Part shown: piece by piece, positions 18,001 through 24,753 of the stretch
How the letters are laid out: every line of letters starts with the position of its first letter
Numbering within the stretch: the first letter of the stretch is position 1
Assembly (NCBI RefSeq): GCF_036492635.1
Contig: NZ_AP025305.1
Location: 310,001 to 374,000, forward strand
Reading direction: 5' to 3'
Origin: Aureibacter tunicatorum
Lineage (GTDB): Bacteria; Bacteroidota; Bacteroidia; Cytophagales; Cyclobacteriaceae
Length of the DNA stretch: 64,000 nt
Position numbers and translations under genes: made by a program
Notes under the pieces: model-generated
What the model saw: the letters and a program-made list of their open reading frames with translations, nothing else
Told to the model about the DNA's origin: nothing
The model's database searches: none

Positions 18001-19341
18001 GCTTATCTTTTTGGTGCGGACAGTTCTTTCTCTGCTCCGGGATGGGATTTTATATTAGGCAGTCAAGATCCAAATATTCGATACGACGCAGCTAGAAATG
18101 GTTGGGTCGTTGATAATCCAAACCTAGCAACGCCATTTACTCAGACTCGCAATATTGATTTGAATATTAAAACTAATATTGAGCCGGTCAAGAATTTTAG
18201 GATAAAACTGGATTTTAGAAAACAAAGCGGATCGTCTTATCAGGAAATATTCAGAGCTGACACACTAGGGAATTATAGCTCATTGTCACCTTCCAGATCT
18301 GGAAATTATATGATTTCATTCATGCCGATAAGAACGGCTTTTGTCAAGTCGGGAACTACCTCTGCTACATTTGAGGAGTTTGAAAGGAACTTGGATATTA
18401 TCGAGCGTAGACAAAATGAATTGCAAGAGAGCTCTGAAAATGAAATATTTGGAAACAAGCACCAGGATGTGTTGATCCCAGCTTTCTTGGCTGCATATAC
18501 CGGCAAGAGCGCTGAAAGCGCGAACTTGTCGCCATTTCCGAGATTCCCAATGCCAAATTGGGATATCAATTATAGCGGCTTAAGAGATATTCCTGCATTG
18601 AGCAAGATCTTCTCGTCGATTAATATCAAGCATGCCTATATGGGTACATATTCGGTGTCTAGTTTTACCAGTAATTTGATTTACACAGAACAAGAGGGCG
18701 GAGGAGCTTCTATGATTGATATGTCTAAGACGGTTGAGGATTATCCACGTCCTACTTTGACCAAGGAAGTGCAAGTAGATGATGGCAATGGAAATCTGGA
18801 AACTAAGCAAATGTGGATGCCTGTTTATACGATTGATCAGGTTGTGATTTCTGAAAGGTTCCAACCACTGATTGGTATAGACTTGAGAACAAAGAGTAAG
18901 ATAAGCGCGCGAGTTGAATATAGTTTGGAGAGAAATGTCGCTTTGTCGATTTCCAATGCTCAGGTAGCGGAGATGAATAGCAATGATATTTCATTCGACT
19001 TTGGATATACTAAAGCAGGCTTAAAGCTGCCTTTCAAATTTGGAGGTAGAACGGTTGTTTTGGATAATGATTTGACCTTGAGGATGAAATTCACTGTGAG
19101 AGATACTCAAAGCGTGCAAAGGAGAATTAAAGAAGGAGAAGGAGAGTCAGTGGAAGAAGATGTGATTACAAGCGGTAATGTGAATTATCAAGTGAGGCCG
19201 ACTTTGAGTTATTTGGTGAATCAAAGACTTAATTTGCAGATGTACTATGAGCACACGATTAATGAACCGAAAGTTTCTCAGCAGTTTAAGAGGACAACTT
19301 CTTCATTTGGCGTTCAAGTAAGATTTAGCCTTGCTCAATAG
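12085..19341 (+). CDS. sprA: SprA, type IX secretion system outer-membrane translocon
   Basis: A 2418-residue SprA (Sov), the giant single-chain barrel through which T9SS cargo crosses the outer membrane. A signal peptide is at residues 1-29 (hydrophobic core YLFAIFAFVLFF). The remainder is beta-rich with the aromatic-rich strand alternation of an outer-membrane barrel, and familiar family segments include FGGRWQRTHNPSLSLAQQ near the N-terminus and the C-terminal strands ending FGVQVRFSLAQ. The size agrees with characterised SprA proteins (about 2400). It serves gliding adhesins and secreted enzymes; the metalloprotease at 48039 carries a matching sorting domain. The gene is intact with no frameshift and is flanked by ruvA and gcvH, the conserved context. 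Confidence 0.96.
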   Translation: MVLNTKTVIRYLFAIFAFVLFFEKNAFSQSETGNNADVNAGNEPVEDSLEVQKPVSPYRPTYEPKDRYGDPFTNKETASPLFLDKPSNYKIDYDIDTANNYTIYENVGEMDYRPPAFMSFEEYSYLKELEMLKQYWQQRSAGLDGESAVSGRRLIPPIYISPVFDRIFGGSYVDIQPNGYVNLDFGGRWQRTHNPSLSLAQQKTGGFEFDMQMSMNLVGTVGEKLKVTANFDNNNAFDFQNDMKVEYTGFDEEIIKKIEVGNVSLGVNNSLINGAQNLFGLKTQLQFGRLYVTAVAATQRGKTESVSINANGDAQGRNFEIRVSDYDENRHFFLGHFFKDHYNEDNGWLKGYPQVTSGLTIKRLNVYLINNNNTATSLRKIVAFTDLAEADSLVNSGFNPRRNGAPTDNKNNDIFQRVQNDPSARDESTVHTALQSMGMESEVDYLYVNSARKLERTEYYINERLGYVSLNRRLQNNEMLAVGYEYTYYGPGGNGIYTVGELEEDLTSGSDTKIMFLKLLKPRKIDTQVHTWHLMMKNVYSMNVSEIKKDGFELKVLYRDDRSGITNPTLQEGAQTKGQQLVHLMGADELNQNGDRTGGDGLFDYVENVTVIKDQGLIVFPRLEPFGKDFEELFVDGEEALVSKYVYDDLYTKPKAEAELNTNKNKFLISGKVSGSGASNEITLPGINIAENSVVVMAGGTRLVEGTDYRVDYNLGKVTILNPSVMNSGKEITVTYEKSDLFNFQSRTLLGTRLDYVFSDDFNIGATLLYLNERPAVSRIGVGEETLRNVKYGFDVNYKTESRFLTRMMDALPVVSTKEMSYFQFNGEFAQLIPGTSNKVNGEGTAYIDDFEGTAIPYSLGSSPQSWKLASTPKTAVKNKFNHEEMGLPFNYKRAKVSWFIIDNIFYRNSSSQKPGNITSDDLENHYVRSVQPQEIYPNRDKDVINNNLPVFNIAYFPSERGPNNYTPVLDQNGLLNNPEDNWGGIMRAITNEVDFDKSNIEYIEFWMMDPFITGVNGVVKDGIFNQNNTTGGHLVFNLGAVSEDRLKDNRHSYENGLSPDGSSDGMDESGDFRVPKNGLALTPGFDNNTAARQYQDVGLDGYWDEEERRVYVDFLNAHQGKSYYNELLLDPSGDNFSYFLGADHDENDHKIIRRYKDFNQEDGNSPVGGANSYTQTPDNEDIDNDNTISNTEDFYEYVIDLKPGKLDESHKYIVGKQNTNGADWYLFRIPIRKPDNRFGNINGYKNIRFIRTYLTQFKQPVVLRMVDMKFVGAQWRGMNQEYQGGDVVQPSQEKTIEISVVNLEDNPEYVLPPGIERDYDNTSAITRQNNEQSMQLCVQDMPPNTVEAAYKNVSLDLVNYGRVKMFLHAHSPGDEVYNKDPMGNRADGTGYSDVKAFLRFGTDFDRNYYEIEVPLKMTLESSMIPGADPYIIWPEENNIDISFNELYELKSIRDRSDTGYDLPFSQEKQRDDGSYYKLTIVGRPQISTLETIMIGMKNPAGTMPAKKNLCLWANELRVTDFDSEAGWAANARMTTKLADVATVNASTQYVSSGFGTIQQRVSERTREESLSYDVNATVNLDKFGPDRLGFKIPMYVSYEKSVVTPKYDPYDNDIPLKAVLNSFDTEGERQDYLSLVQDRTQRRAINFSNVRKEKRKEDAVSRFFDIENFTMSFAYSEINRTSYNVAGYNFKDYRGTLTYNYNPQGLSVEPFKNIGFLQSPFLQLIRDFNFSPVPSSIGFTADIDRRYVETQLREADNSLSAATYEKYFYFNRNYNLRWDLSKGLSMNYNSRVNSVVDEPEGAIDSREDRDEIISNLLSFGRMQNFDQQIALNYRLPLDKTPLTDWTNVDASYAVGYTWQSGPINQDPEFDFGHTIQNNRQYGITGKLDFVKLYNKNKYLKSINAKKRRRTSSRSNSIRKTSTAAKDSTENKSSITDSKTFKGAARFLMMLRSINVNYNVNEGTLLPGFNKRAYLFGADSSFSAPGWDFILGSQDPNIRYDAARNGWVVDNPNLATPFTQTRNIDLNIKTNIEPVKNFRIKLDFRKQSGSSYQEIFRADTLGNYSSLSPSRSGNYMISFMPIRTAFVKSGTTSATFEEFERNLDIIERRQNELQESSENEIFGNKHQDVLIPAFLAAYTGKSAESANLSPFPRFPMPNWDINYSGLRDIPALSKIFSSINIKHAYMGTYSVSSFTSNLIYTEQEGGGASMIDMSKTVEDYPRPTLTKEVQVDDGNGNLETKQMWMPVYTIDQVVISERFQPLIGIDLRTKSKISARVEYSLERNVALSISNAQVAEMNSNDISFDFGYTKAGLKLPFKFGGRTVVLDNDLTLRMKFTVRDTQSVQRRIKEGEGESVEEDVITSGNVNYQVRPTLSYLVNQRLNLQMYYEHTINEPKVSQQFKRTTSSFGVQVRFSLAQ

Positions 19342-19403
19342 AAAAATCATCGTTGAATACTTAAAAAATTAATAAAATTATAGCATATTTGATGCGTGGA
19401 TGA

Positions 19404-19426
19404 CTCCAGTGACTTTTGTGCTGGAG
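19404..19426 (+). terminator. weak hairpin after sprA
   Basis: CTCCAG (19404-19409) pairs with CTGGAG (19421-19426). No T tract follows at once, so termination here is uncertain; it may be a 3' stabilising hairpin or part of the gcvH leader. Confidence 0.3.
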
Positions 19427-19477
19427 AAAATTTAATAATTAGTTTATTTAGGCAAAACCTTATTAAATTATAGACAA

Positions 19478-19858
19478 ATGAATATACCTGCTGAATTAAA
19501 GTACACGAAAGATCACGAGTGGATTCGTGTAGAGGGCGACATCGCTTACATTGGAGTTACTGACTTCGCTCAGAAAGAGCTAGGCGACATCGTTTACGTT
19601 GAAATCGAAACAGAGGGAGAAGATCTTGCTGAAGGTGATGTTTTCGGTAGCGTTGAAGCTGTTAAGACTGTATCTGATCTTTTCATGCCGATTTCTGGTG
19701 TTATCGAAGAGTTCAACGAAGAGTTGGAGTCTGAGCCTGAATTGGTGAATTCTGATCCTTATGGTGAAGCTTGGATGATCAAAGTTAAGATCGGCGATGC
19801 TTCTCAACTTGATAGCCTTTTGAGCGCTGATGCTTACAAAGAGTTGATCGGACAATAA
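19478..19858 (+). CDS. gcvH: glycine cleavage system H protein
   Basis: A 126-residue lipoyl carrier of the glycine cleavage complex, shuttling the methylamine group from P- to T-protein in the cytoplasm. The lipoyl-lysine is Lys63 in [15 protein letters not shown], and the N-terminal [13 protein letters not shown] and [10 protein letters not shown] signatures are typical. The sequence is richer in optimal codons (GAA, GCT, AAC) than its neighbours, consistent with high expression. It follows sprA by 136 bases and has its own strong terminator. The gcvT and gcvP genes are not in the window. Confidence 0.97.
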   Translation: MNIPAELKYTKDHEWIRVEGDIAYIGVTDFAQKELGDIVYVEIETEGEDLAEGDVFGSVEAVKTVSDLFMPISGVIEEFNEELESEPELVNSDPYGEAWMIKVKIGDASQLDSLLSADAYKELIGQ

Positions 19859-19877
19859 GAAAAGAATATTTTTCAAG

Positions 19878-19905
19878 AGGCAGGCCTGCAAGCCTGCCTT
19901 TTTTT
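19878..19905 (+). terminator. intrinsic terminator of gcvH
   Basis: AGGCAGGC (19878-19885) pairs with GCCTGCCT (19892-19899), loop of six, then an eight-base T run. Confidence 0.9.
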
Positions 19906-19916
19906 GTTATAAGAAT

Positions 19917-20288
19917 ATGTTTTTTCGATATAATCTTTTTACCCTCTTGTGGGCCTTGGTGATTTTGTTTCTGACATTGATACCAGGCCAGCACTTGCCG
20001 GAAATGGTAAGTTGGAATTTATTGGCAACAGATAAGCTAGCGCATTCATTTGTGTTTATGATTTTGACATTGCTGGCAATTATTGGTTTTCTTAAACAAG
20101 GAGTGTATCCATGGCTTAAGCAAAGAGCTGAATGGGTAGCCGTAGCAGGCGCTTTTGTTTATGGAGGATTTATTGAGCTTATGCAAAGCTTTATACCCAA
20201 CAGATCTTTTGAATTTCAAGATATGATTGCCAACGGCATAGGCTGTTTGTTGGGGTATGCGGTTTATTTGCTTATTTACAAAGTTTGA
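19917..20288 (+). CDS. VanZ-like family membrane protein
   Basis: A 123-residue protein of four membrane helices. The signature of the VanZ-like family is visible: DKLAHSFVFMILT (about 41-53), then FIELMQSFIPNRSFEFQDMIANGIGCLLG (about 82-110), with conserved Glu, Gln, Arg, Asp and Asn residues. The function in Bacteroidota is unknown; VanZ itself gives low-level teicoplanin resistance in enterococci, but that should not be transferred to this protein. It starts 12 bases after the gcvH T run, so it may be expressed by readthrough. Confidence 0.85.
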   Translation: MFFRYNLFTLLWALVILFLTLIPGQHLPEMVSWNLLATDKLAHSFVFMILTLLAIIGFLKQGVYPWLKQRAEWVAVAGAFVYGGFIELMQSFIPNRSFEFQDMIANGIGCLLGYAVYLLIYKV

Positions 20289-20450
20289 TAGCATAAACAT
20301 CTACTTGCGAGCAGTTTACGCGGTTGTCAATTTTTTTTAGATTATTGATAATAAGATTTTAAAGTTGAGAATATTCCGACATATTCTTTCGTTATATCAA
20401 AAAAAAAAGTGCTATTGCTTAATTTCCTTTTAGGTTTAGCCAATTTTTTT

Positions 20451-20458
20451 TACATTTG
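20451..20458 (+). promoter_or_regulatory. -7 box of the tonB promoter
   Basis: TACATTTG matches TAnnTTTG, 50 bases before the tonB start. The -33 position carries a T-rich segment and no clean TTG. Confidence 0.45.
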
Positions 20459-20508
20459 AGAACGACTGTTTCTTAAAATAATTTGCTAAGTGCATAAAAC
20501 GAATAATT

Positions 20509-21204
20509 ATGGAAAGTAAAAAGAACCCAAATGCGGACTTAGAGCCGAAAACTGGTTTCTTCGGCCTTTTCTTCAACATCGGTTTGGTGATATCACTTGC
20601 ACTCGTATTGACGGCTTTTGAATGGAAGTTTTACGATGATGTGAATGTAGCGGAGCTTGCCCCGGTTGATGAGATTGCAGAGGAAGTGATCGATATACCA
20701 CAAACTACTCAGCCACCGCCACCACCGCCGCCAAAAGTACAAACACCTAAGATTGTAGAGGTACCGGACGAGGAGGAGATCGAAGAGGAGATTGAAGTTG
20801 ATCTTGATGTTGAAATCGAGGAAGATGCTGAAATCGAAGAAGTGATCTTGGAGGAAGCTCCAGTAGAAGAGGAAGTTGACGAGATTTTCACAATTGTTGA
20901 GAATCAACCTGAATTCCCAGGTGGTATGGCTGCTTTCTACAAAGAAGTAAGTAAGAAAATGAAGTATCCTTCTGCTGCTCGTAGAATGGGTGTTCAAGGA
21001 CGTGTGTTCGTTCAGTTCGTAGTTGACACTGATGGAAGCATCACTGAAGCACAAGTGATGAAAGGTATTGGTTCTGGTTGCGATGAAGAAGCTCTTCGTG
21101 TATTGAACGAAATTTCTAAGAAGAAGAAATTCTCTCCTGGTAAGCAAAGAGGTAGAGCTGTGAAAGTAAGAATGGTACTTCCAATTATTTTCAAGCTAAG
21201 CTAA
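20509..21204 (+). CDS. tonB: energy transducer TonB
   Basis: A 231-residue TonB-family protein that passes proton-motive energy from ExbBD to outer-membrane receptors. One N-terminal membrane helix (about 18-37) is followed by a short proline run (QPPPPPPPKVQTP, 68-80). A very acidic segment (about 85-125, mostly Glu, Asp, Ile and Val) spans the periplasm, where E. coli TonB uses Pro-Lys and Pro-Glu repeats. The C-terminal domain starts at ENQPEFPGGMAAF (131-143), a Bacteroidota hallmark, and includes YPSAARRMGVQGRVFVQFVVDTDGS. exbB and exbD are not adjacent. Codon use suggests high expression. It is followed by a strong terminator. Confidence 0.95.
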   Translation: MESKKNPNADLEPKTGFFGLFFNIGLVISLALVLTAFEWKFYDDVNVAELAPVDEIAEEVIDIPQTTQPPPPPPPKVQTPKIVEVPDEEEIEEEIEVDLDVEIEEDAEIEEVILEEAPVEEEVDEIFTIVENQPEFPGGMAAFYKEVSKKMKYPSAARRMGVQGRVFVQFVVDTDGSITEAQVMKGIGSGCDEEALRVLNEISKKKKFSPGKQRGRAVKVRMVLPIIFKLS

Positions 21205-21231
21205 GATATATAAATATAATCATGACTAAAG

Positions 21232-21260
21232 GTCGTCTGGCATTATGCCGGACGACTTTT
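21232..21260 (+). terminator. intrinsic terminator of tonB
   Basis: GTCGTCTGGC (21232-21241) pairs with GCCGGACGAC (21247-21256), loop attat, then T residues. Confidence 0.88.
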
Positions 21261-21294
21261 TGTTTTTTCGGCATTTAAAAGTATAGACAAATTT

Positions 21295-21302
21295 TAGTTT
21301 TG
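21295..21302 (+). promoter_or_regulatory. -7 box candidate for the acyltransferase gene
   Basis: TAGTTTTG fits TAnnTTTG, about 40 bases before the start codon; no clear -33 element is visible. Confidence 0.35.
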
Positions 21303-21343
21303 ATGGTTTTCTTATAGCCAATGGGTGGAAATTAAGTGTGGTT

Positions 21344-22237
21344 ATGGATAAGTTGACTTATTATTTATACAAGTTTTTTGTCGCGACGATGAAGCTCGTG
21401 CCAATGAAGTCTCTTTATGTTTTCGGGTATCCGATTTATTTATTGATTCATAAAGTATTCAGGTATCGAAAAGGAGTAATTAGCAAAAACTTGCGAAATT
21501 CATTCCCTGAAAAAAGTGAAGAGGAATTGAAAGAATTGGAGAAGCAAGTGTATGTGAATACCTCGGATTTGCTTCTAGAAACGATAAAAGGAACAGGGAT
21601 TCGCAGAAATGTGCTTCAGGAAAGATTCAAGATCAAACAACTTGATGTGTTGAATCATTTCGCTCAGCAAGGACGATCAGCGATATTTGTCGGTGGGCAT
21701 ACCGGCAATTGGGAATGGGCCGCATTGGCTTTAGGCCTTCAAGCTGAGTGCGAGCCAGTGATTATTTATAGAGAGCTTTCCAATAAGCTCATAGACGAAG
21801 AATTTCGTCAGGAACGGAAAATGTGGGGAAGCAGAATGGTTTCAACCAAAGAAACTCGTACCATATTTTCTGAAAAGTCCGATGCCCCTACCATCTACAT
21901 TATGTTGTCTGACCAATCACCTGTAAGACCTCATAAAGCTCATTGGGTCAATTTCCTTAATCAAGAGACTGGTTTTATACATGGTTTTGAATTGCAAGCA
22001 AGGAGATATAATTTGCCCGTGCTTTTCTTTGACATTCATAGAACTTCTAGAGGCTACTACGAATGCAATATTGAAATTTTAGCCGAAGATCCGACTATTT
22101 ATAAGACGGGTGAGTTAACAGCTCTTTATGCCAAAAGGCTTGAAAAAGCGATTAATGAGCATCCGGCGGATTACCTATGGACTCATAATCGTTGGAAGAA
22201 AAAGCGGCCAGAAAATAAGCCCTTGATTCAAAATTAG
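21344..22237 (+). CDS. LpxL/HtrB-family lysophospholipid acyltransferase
   Basis: A 297-residue member of the lipid A late acyltransferase family, which adds a secondary acyl chain to the lipid A precursor at the inner membrane. The ATG at 21344 is preferred to the GTG two codons earlier. An N-terminal amphipathic and membrane region (about 1-40) precedes the catalytic H-x4-E motif GGHTGNWEW (His and Glu near residues 119 and 124). Conserved downstream features are LSDQSPV and the C-terminal HPADYLWTHNRWKKKRP, typical of the family. It lies alone between tonB and the carbonic anhydrase. Which acyl position or chain it handles cannot be read from sequence. Confidence 0.9.
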   Translation: MDKLTYYLYKFFVATMKLVPMKSLYVFGYPIYLLIHKVFRYRKGVISKNLRNSFPEKSEEELKELEKQVYVNTSDLLLETIKGTGIRRNVLQERFKIKQLDVLNHFAQQGRSAIFVGGHTGNWEWAALALGLQAECEPVIIYRELSNKLIDEEFRQERKMWGSRMVSTKETRTIFSEKSDAPTIYIMLSDQSPVRPHKAHWVNFLNQETGFIHGFELQARRYNLPVLFFDIHRTSRGYYECNIEILAEDPTIYKTGELTALYAKRLEKAINEHPADYLWTHNRWKKKRPENKPLIQN

Positions 22238-22343
22238 TCTTTTCTCTGATAGATTTTTTGGTTTAGCCACTCTAGATCATAAAATCATGAATGCAAACTG
22301 TCTAAATTCATGTTGTTAAGCATTAATCATATTAGATATTAAG

Positions 22344-22970
22344 ATGGAGATACAGAAAATTTTTGAGAACAACGAGCAGTGGGTGGCTGATAAGCTGAGT
22401 GTGGATAAAAACTATTTCGAAAACTTAGCCAAGGGACAAAGTCCCGAGGTGCTTTACATTGGTTGTTCGGATAGCCGTGTTACAGCAGAAGATTTGATGG
22501 GAGCTGAACCGGGTGAGGTTTTCGTGCATAGAAATATCGCCAATATGGTTCCTAATACGGACTTGAATGCTATGTCGGTGATTAACTATGCTATTACGCA
22601 TTTAAAAGTCAAGCATGTTGTGGTATGCGGACATTATAACTGCGGAGGAGTCAAGGCGGCTATGGAGCCGGTGGATTTAGGCTTGCTGAACCCGTGGTTG
22701 AGAAATGTCAGGGATGTTTACAGACTGCACAAGACAGAGCTTAATAGTATAGAGGATGAGCATAAGAGATATGATAGGTTGGTAGAGTTGAATGTTAAAG
22801 AGCAGTGTATGAATATTGTCAAAACAGCTGCATTTCAGGTTGCTTACAAGAGTAGGAATGTGACTGTTCATGGTTGGGTATTTGATATTAAAACAGGTAA
22901 GATCATTGACTTGAAGATCGATTTTGAAAAAATGCTCAATAATGTGATGGAACTGTATAAGTTATCATAA
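22344..22970 (+). CDS. beta-class carbonic anhydrase
   Basis: A 208-residue beta-carbonic anhydrase, interconverting carbon dioxide and bicarbonate in the cytoplasm for carboxylases and pH balance. Zinc ligands are visible as Cys41 (with Asp43 and Arg45 in CSDSRV), His97 and Cys100 (GHYNCGG). The HRNIANMV segment is also a family marker. No signal peptide is present. The gene is followed by a hairpin terminator that sits only 14 bases before the next start codon. Confidence 0.95.
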   Translation: MEIQKIFENNEQWVADKLSVDKNYFENLAKGQSPEVLYIGCSDSRVTAEDLMGAEPGEVFVHRNIANMVPNTDLNAMSVINYAITHLKVKHVVVCGHYNCGGVKAAMEPVDLGLLNPWLRNVRDVYRLHKTELNSIEDEHKRYDRLVELNVKEQCMNIVKTAAFQVAYKSRNVTVHGWVFDIKTGKIIDLKIDFEKMLNNVMELYKLS

Positions 22971-22999
22971 TTGAAAAGCGATAGATTAAAGAAATTCGA

Positions 23000-23029
23000 G
23001 CGAAGGTGATTATATTGCCTTCGCTTTTA
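23000..23029 (+). terminator. intrinsic terminator of the carbonic anhydrase gene
   Basis: GCGAAGG (23000-23006) pairs with CCTTCGC (23018-23024), followed by TTTTA. Confidence 0.7.
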
Positions 23030-23043
23030 TTTAATAGAATGAT

Positions 23044-23514
23044 ATGAAGAATAACGATATACTAAGAAGGCTTAGATACACATTTGATATGGGTGATGAT
23101 GAGATGATGCGTACTTTTGCTTTGGCAGGTAAGGATGTGTCAAGGTCTTTGGTTAGCGACTGGTTGAAAAAAGATGATCACGAAGAGCATGTGGAGATGC
23201 TGGATAAGGATTTGGCAGTTTTTCTGAATGGCATGATCATCGCCAGACGTGGCATGAAAGATGGTGAAATTCCCAAGCCAGAGAAATCGTTAAATAATAA
23301 TCAAGTATTCAGAAAACTCAAGATAGCGTTAAGCATGAGAGATGAGGATATTTTGGAAATATTTAAATTGGTGAAATTCGACGTGGGAAGACATGAGCTT
23401 AGCGCGATATTTCGAAATCCGAAGCAAAGCCAGTATCGAAAATGCAAAGATCAGTTTTTGAGAAATTTCCTATTGGGACTCCAACAAAAGAATAAGCGGG
23501 ACATTGTGAAATAG
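23044..23514 (+). CDS. DUF1456 (YehS-like) protein
   Basis: A 156-residue cytoplasmic protein made of two related halves, about 1-68 and 84-150. Each begins with an N-N-x-x-hydrophobic-R-x-L-(R/K) motif (NNDILRRLRYTFDMGDDEM and NNQVFRKLKIALSMRDEDI) and ends with a helix rich in Leu and Arg. This is the duplicated DUF1456 arrangement seen in E. coli YehS; the function is unknown. It begins 14 bases after the carbonic anhydrase terminator, so it has little room for its own promoter, and it ends 7 bases before a convergent gene with no terminator between. Confidence 0.87.
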   Translation: MKNNDILRRLRYTFDMGDDEMMRTFALAGKDVSRSLVSDWLKKDDHEEHVEMLDKDLAVFLNGMIIARRGMKDGEIPKPEKSLNNNQVFRKLKIALSMRDEDILEIFKLVKFDVGRHELSAIFRNPKQSQYRKCKDQFLRNFLLGLQQKNKRDIVK

Positions 23515-23521
23515 GCGAGTA

Positions 23522-24622
23522 TTAAAAAGATTCGTTAAGGCCGATTTGAAAATTCGTATTATCACGTCCAAATGATACGTCAAAAGATAAGTTGATTTTG
23601 AATTGTTTGAACAGCTTATGCCTTACGCCAAAGCCATATGAGGGCAGTTCCATGCCTTGATGAAAATTGTGAACTTGATCGAATAACCATCCATAGCCAA
23701 CGAAGCCAACAACTCCCCATCTTTGCGCGAACATCCATCTGTATTCAGCTTGAAGGGTCATGATACTGTTGTCAATATAGTTTCCAGTGATGTAGCCTTT
23801 TAGAACGGATGAGCCTCCCGGTGAGGCTTTTTCATGCAAAGGCAAAGATCCCCAGCCAAGTTGAGTATGAAGCTTGTAAGCCAATATCATATTGTCCGTG
23901 CCATTTAATGATATATAATTTGATAAATTGAAATTGAATTTGTCAAAGCCGTATGGAGACATGTGAGAATTGATAAGGTTTTGATAATTCATATTGATAA
24001 AAAAACCAGAGGATGGGAAAAAAATGTCGTTCCGGCTATCGTATGATACTTTTAATCCAATGGAGTTGTACCAATGATAATCTTCATCTTTGTTTTGCTC
24101 GCTGCTCTCATTGAGATAGTTTGAATTAAAGAGCAAACCGCCGTAGAAGTTGTTGAAAATCTTTCGAAGCACGGTTATATTGGAAGAAAAACCGCTGAAA
24201 TACAAGTTTTGAGGATTTTCAACTCCGCTGCTTTTCAAGTTTTTCATTTTCATATTCAGATATCCAGCATATCCATCGATCCAGAAAGCATTACGGTTTG
24301 TGTAAATTGTACTTTTGATTCCAGTGATGTACGATCCTTTGAAATTAAGAAAGCCCAAGCCTTGTATGGTGGAAGGGTTGGTAGTAGAGTCCATTTTAGG
24401 GTTTTTGTATACGATCATTGGAAGTATAGCTATTCCCGCTCCAAATGAAGGATTAAAAGTAGGCGCTGGGATTATTCCGACATCTTTGCTTAGCGCTTCC
24501 ACTACCATTGAGTCGATCGCTTCTATGCCATTCGCAATTTGTTTTGTGACGGGCTTTTGAGCTATTGTGCTGAAATGAATAGTAAGCACAATGATAAATG
24601 TCGTAATGAAATATTTGGCCAT
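23522..24622 (-). CDS. BamA/TamA-family (surface antigen) outer-membrane barrel protein
   Basis: A 366-residue exported protein: signal peptide at residues 1-22 (MAKYFITTFIIVLTIHFSTIA), then a beta-barrel with alternating strands and a C-terminal Phe, the outer-membrane assembly signal. ASPGGSSVLKGYITGNYIDN (about residue 265-285) resembles the G-x-x-x-LRGY segment of Omp85-type barrels. No POTRA domains precede the barrel, so this is a stand-alone barrel, as is common for this family in Bacteroidota. Its role (transport, lipid or protein insertion) is unknown. It is transcribed towards the DUF1456 gene and divergently from an AraC regulator. Confidence 0.75.
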   Translation of the reverse strand: MAKYFITTFIIVLTIHFSTIAQKPVTKQIANGIEAIDSMVVEALSKDVGIIPAPTFNPSFGAGIAILPMIVYKNPKMDSTTNPSTIQGLGFLNFKGSYITGIKSTIYTNRNAFWIDGYAGYLNMKMKNLKSSGVENPQNLYFSGFSSNITVLRKIFNNFYGGLLFNSNYLNESSEQNKDEDYHWYNSIGLKVSYDSRNDIFFPSSGFFINMNYQNLINSHMSPYGFDKFNFNLSNYISLNGTDNMILAYKLHTQLGWGSLPLHEKASPGGSSVLKGYITGNYIDNSIMTLQAEYRWMFAQRWGVVGFVGYGWLFDQVHNFHQGMELPSYGFGVRHKLFKQFKINLSFDVSFGRDNTNFQIGLNESF

Positions 24623-24753
24623 TGGGGACAGAAAAAGTATAACCTTCTTAACGATGCCACACTTGTCAAATTGTCCTTGGCTAGTATGATTTATGCGGGG
24701 AATAGTTTTAATTGTGATTAAGCTTTTGTATCTATCGATTTAAATATTTCAAA

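Noticed and set aside
20593-21147. 184-residue minus-strand frame opposite tonB
   Set aside because: Composition is rich in Trp, Phe and Leu without domain signatures, and it lies wholly opposite a well-supported tonB; it reflects the codon bias of the acidic segment.
22286-22312. CATGAAT/ATTCATG inverted repeat before the carbonic anhydrase gene
   Set aside because: Seven-base AT-rich arms with a 13-base spacer are expected by chance in this composition.
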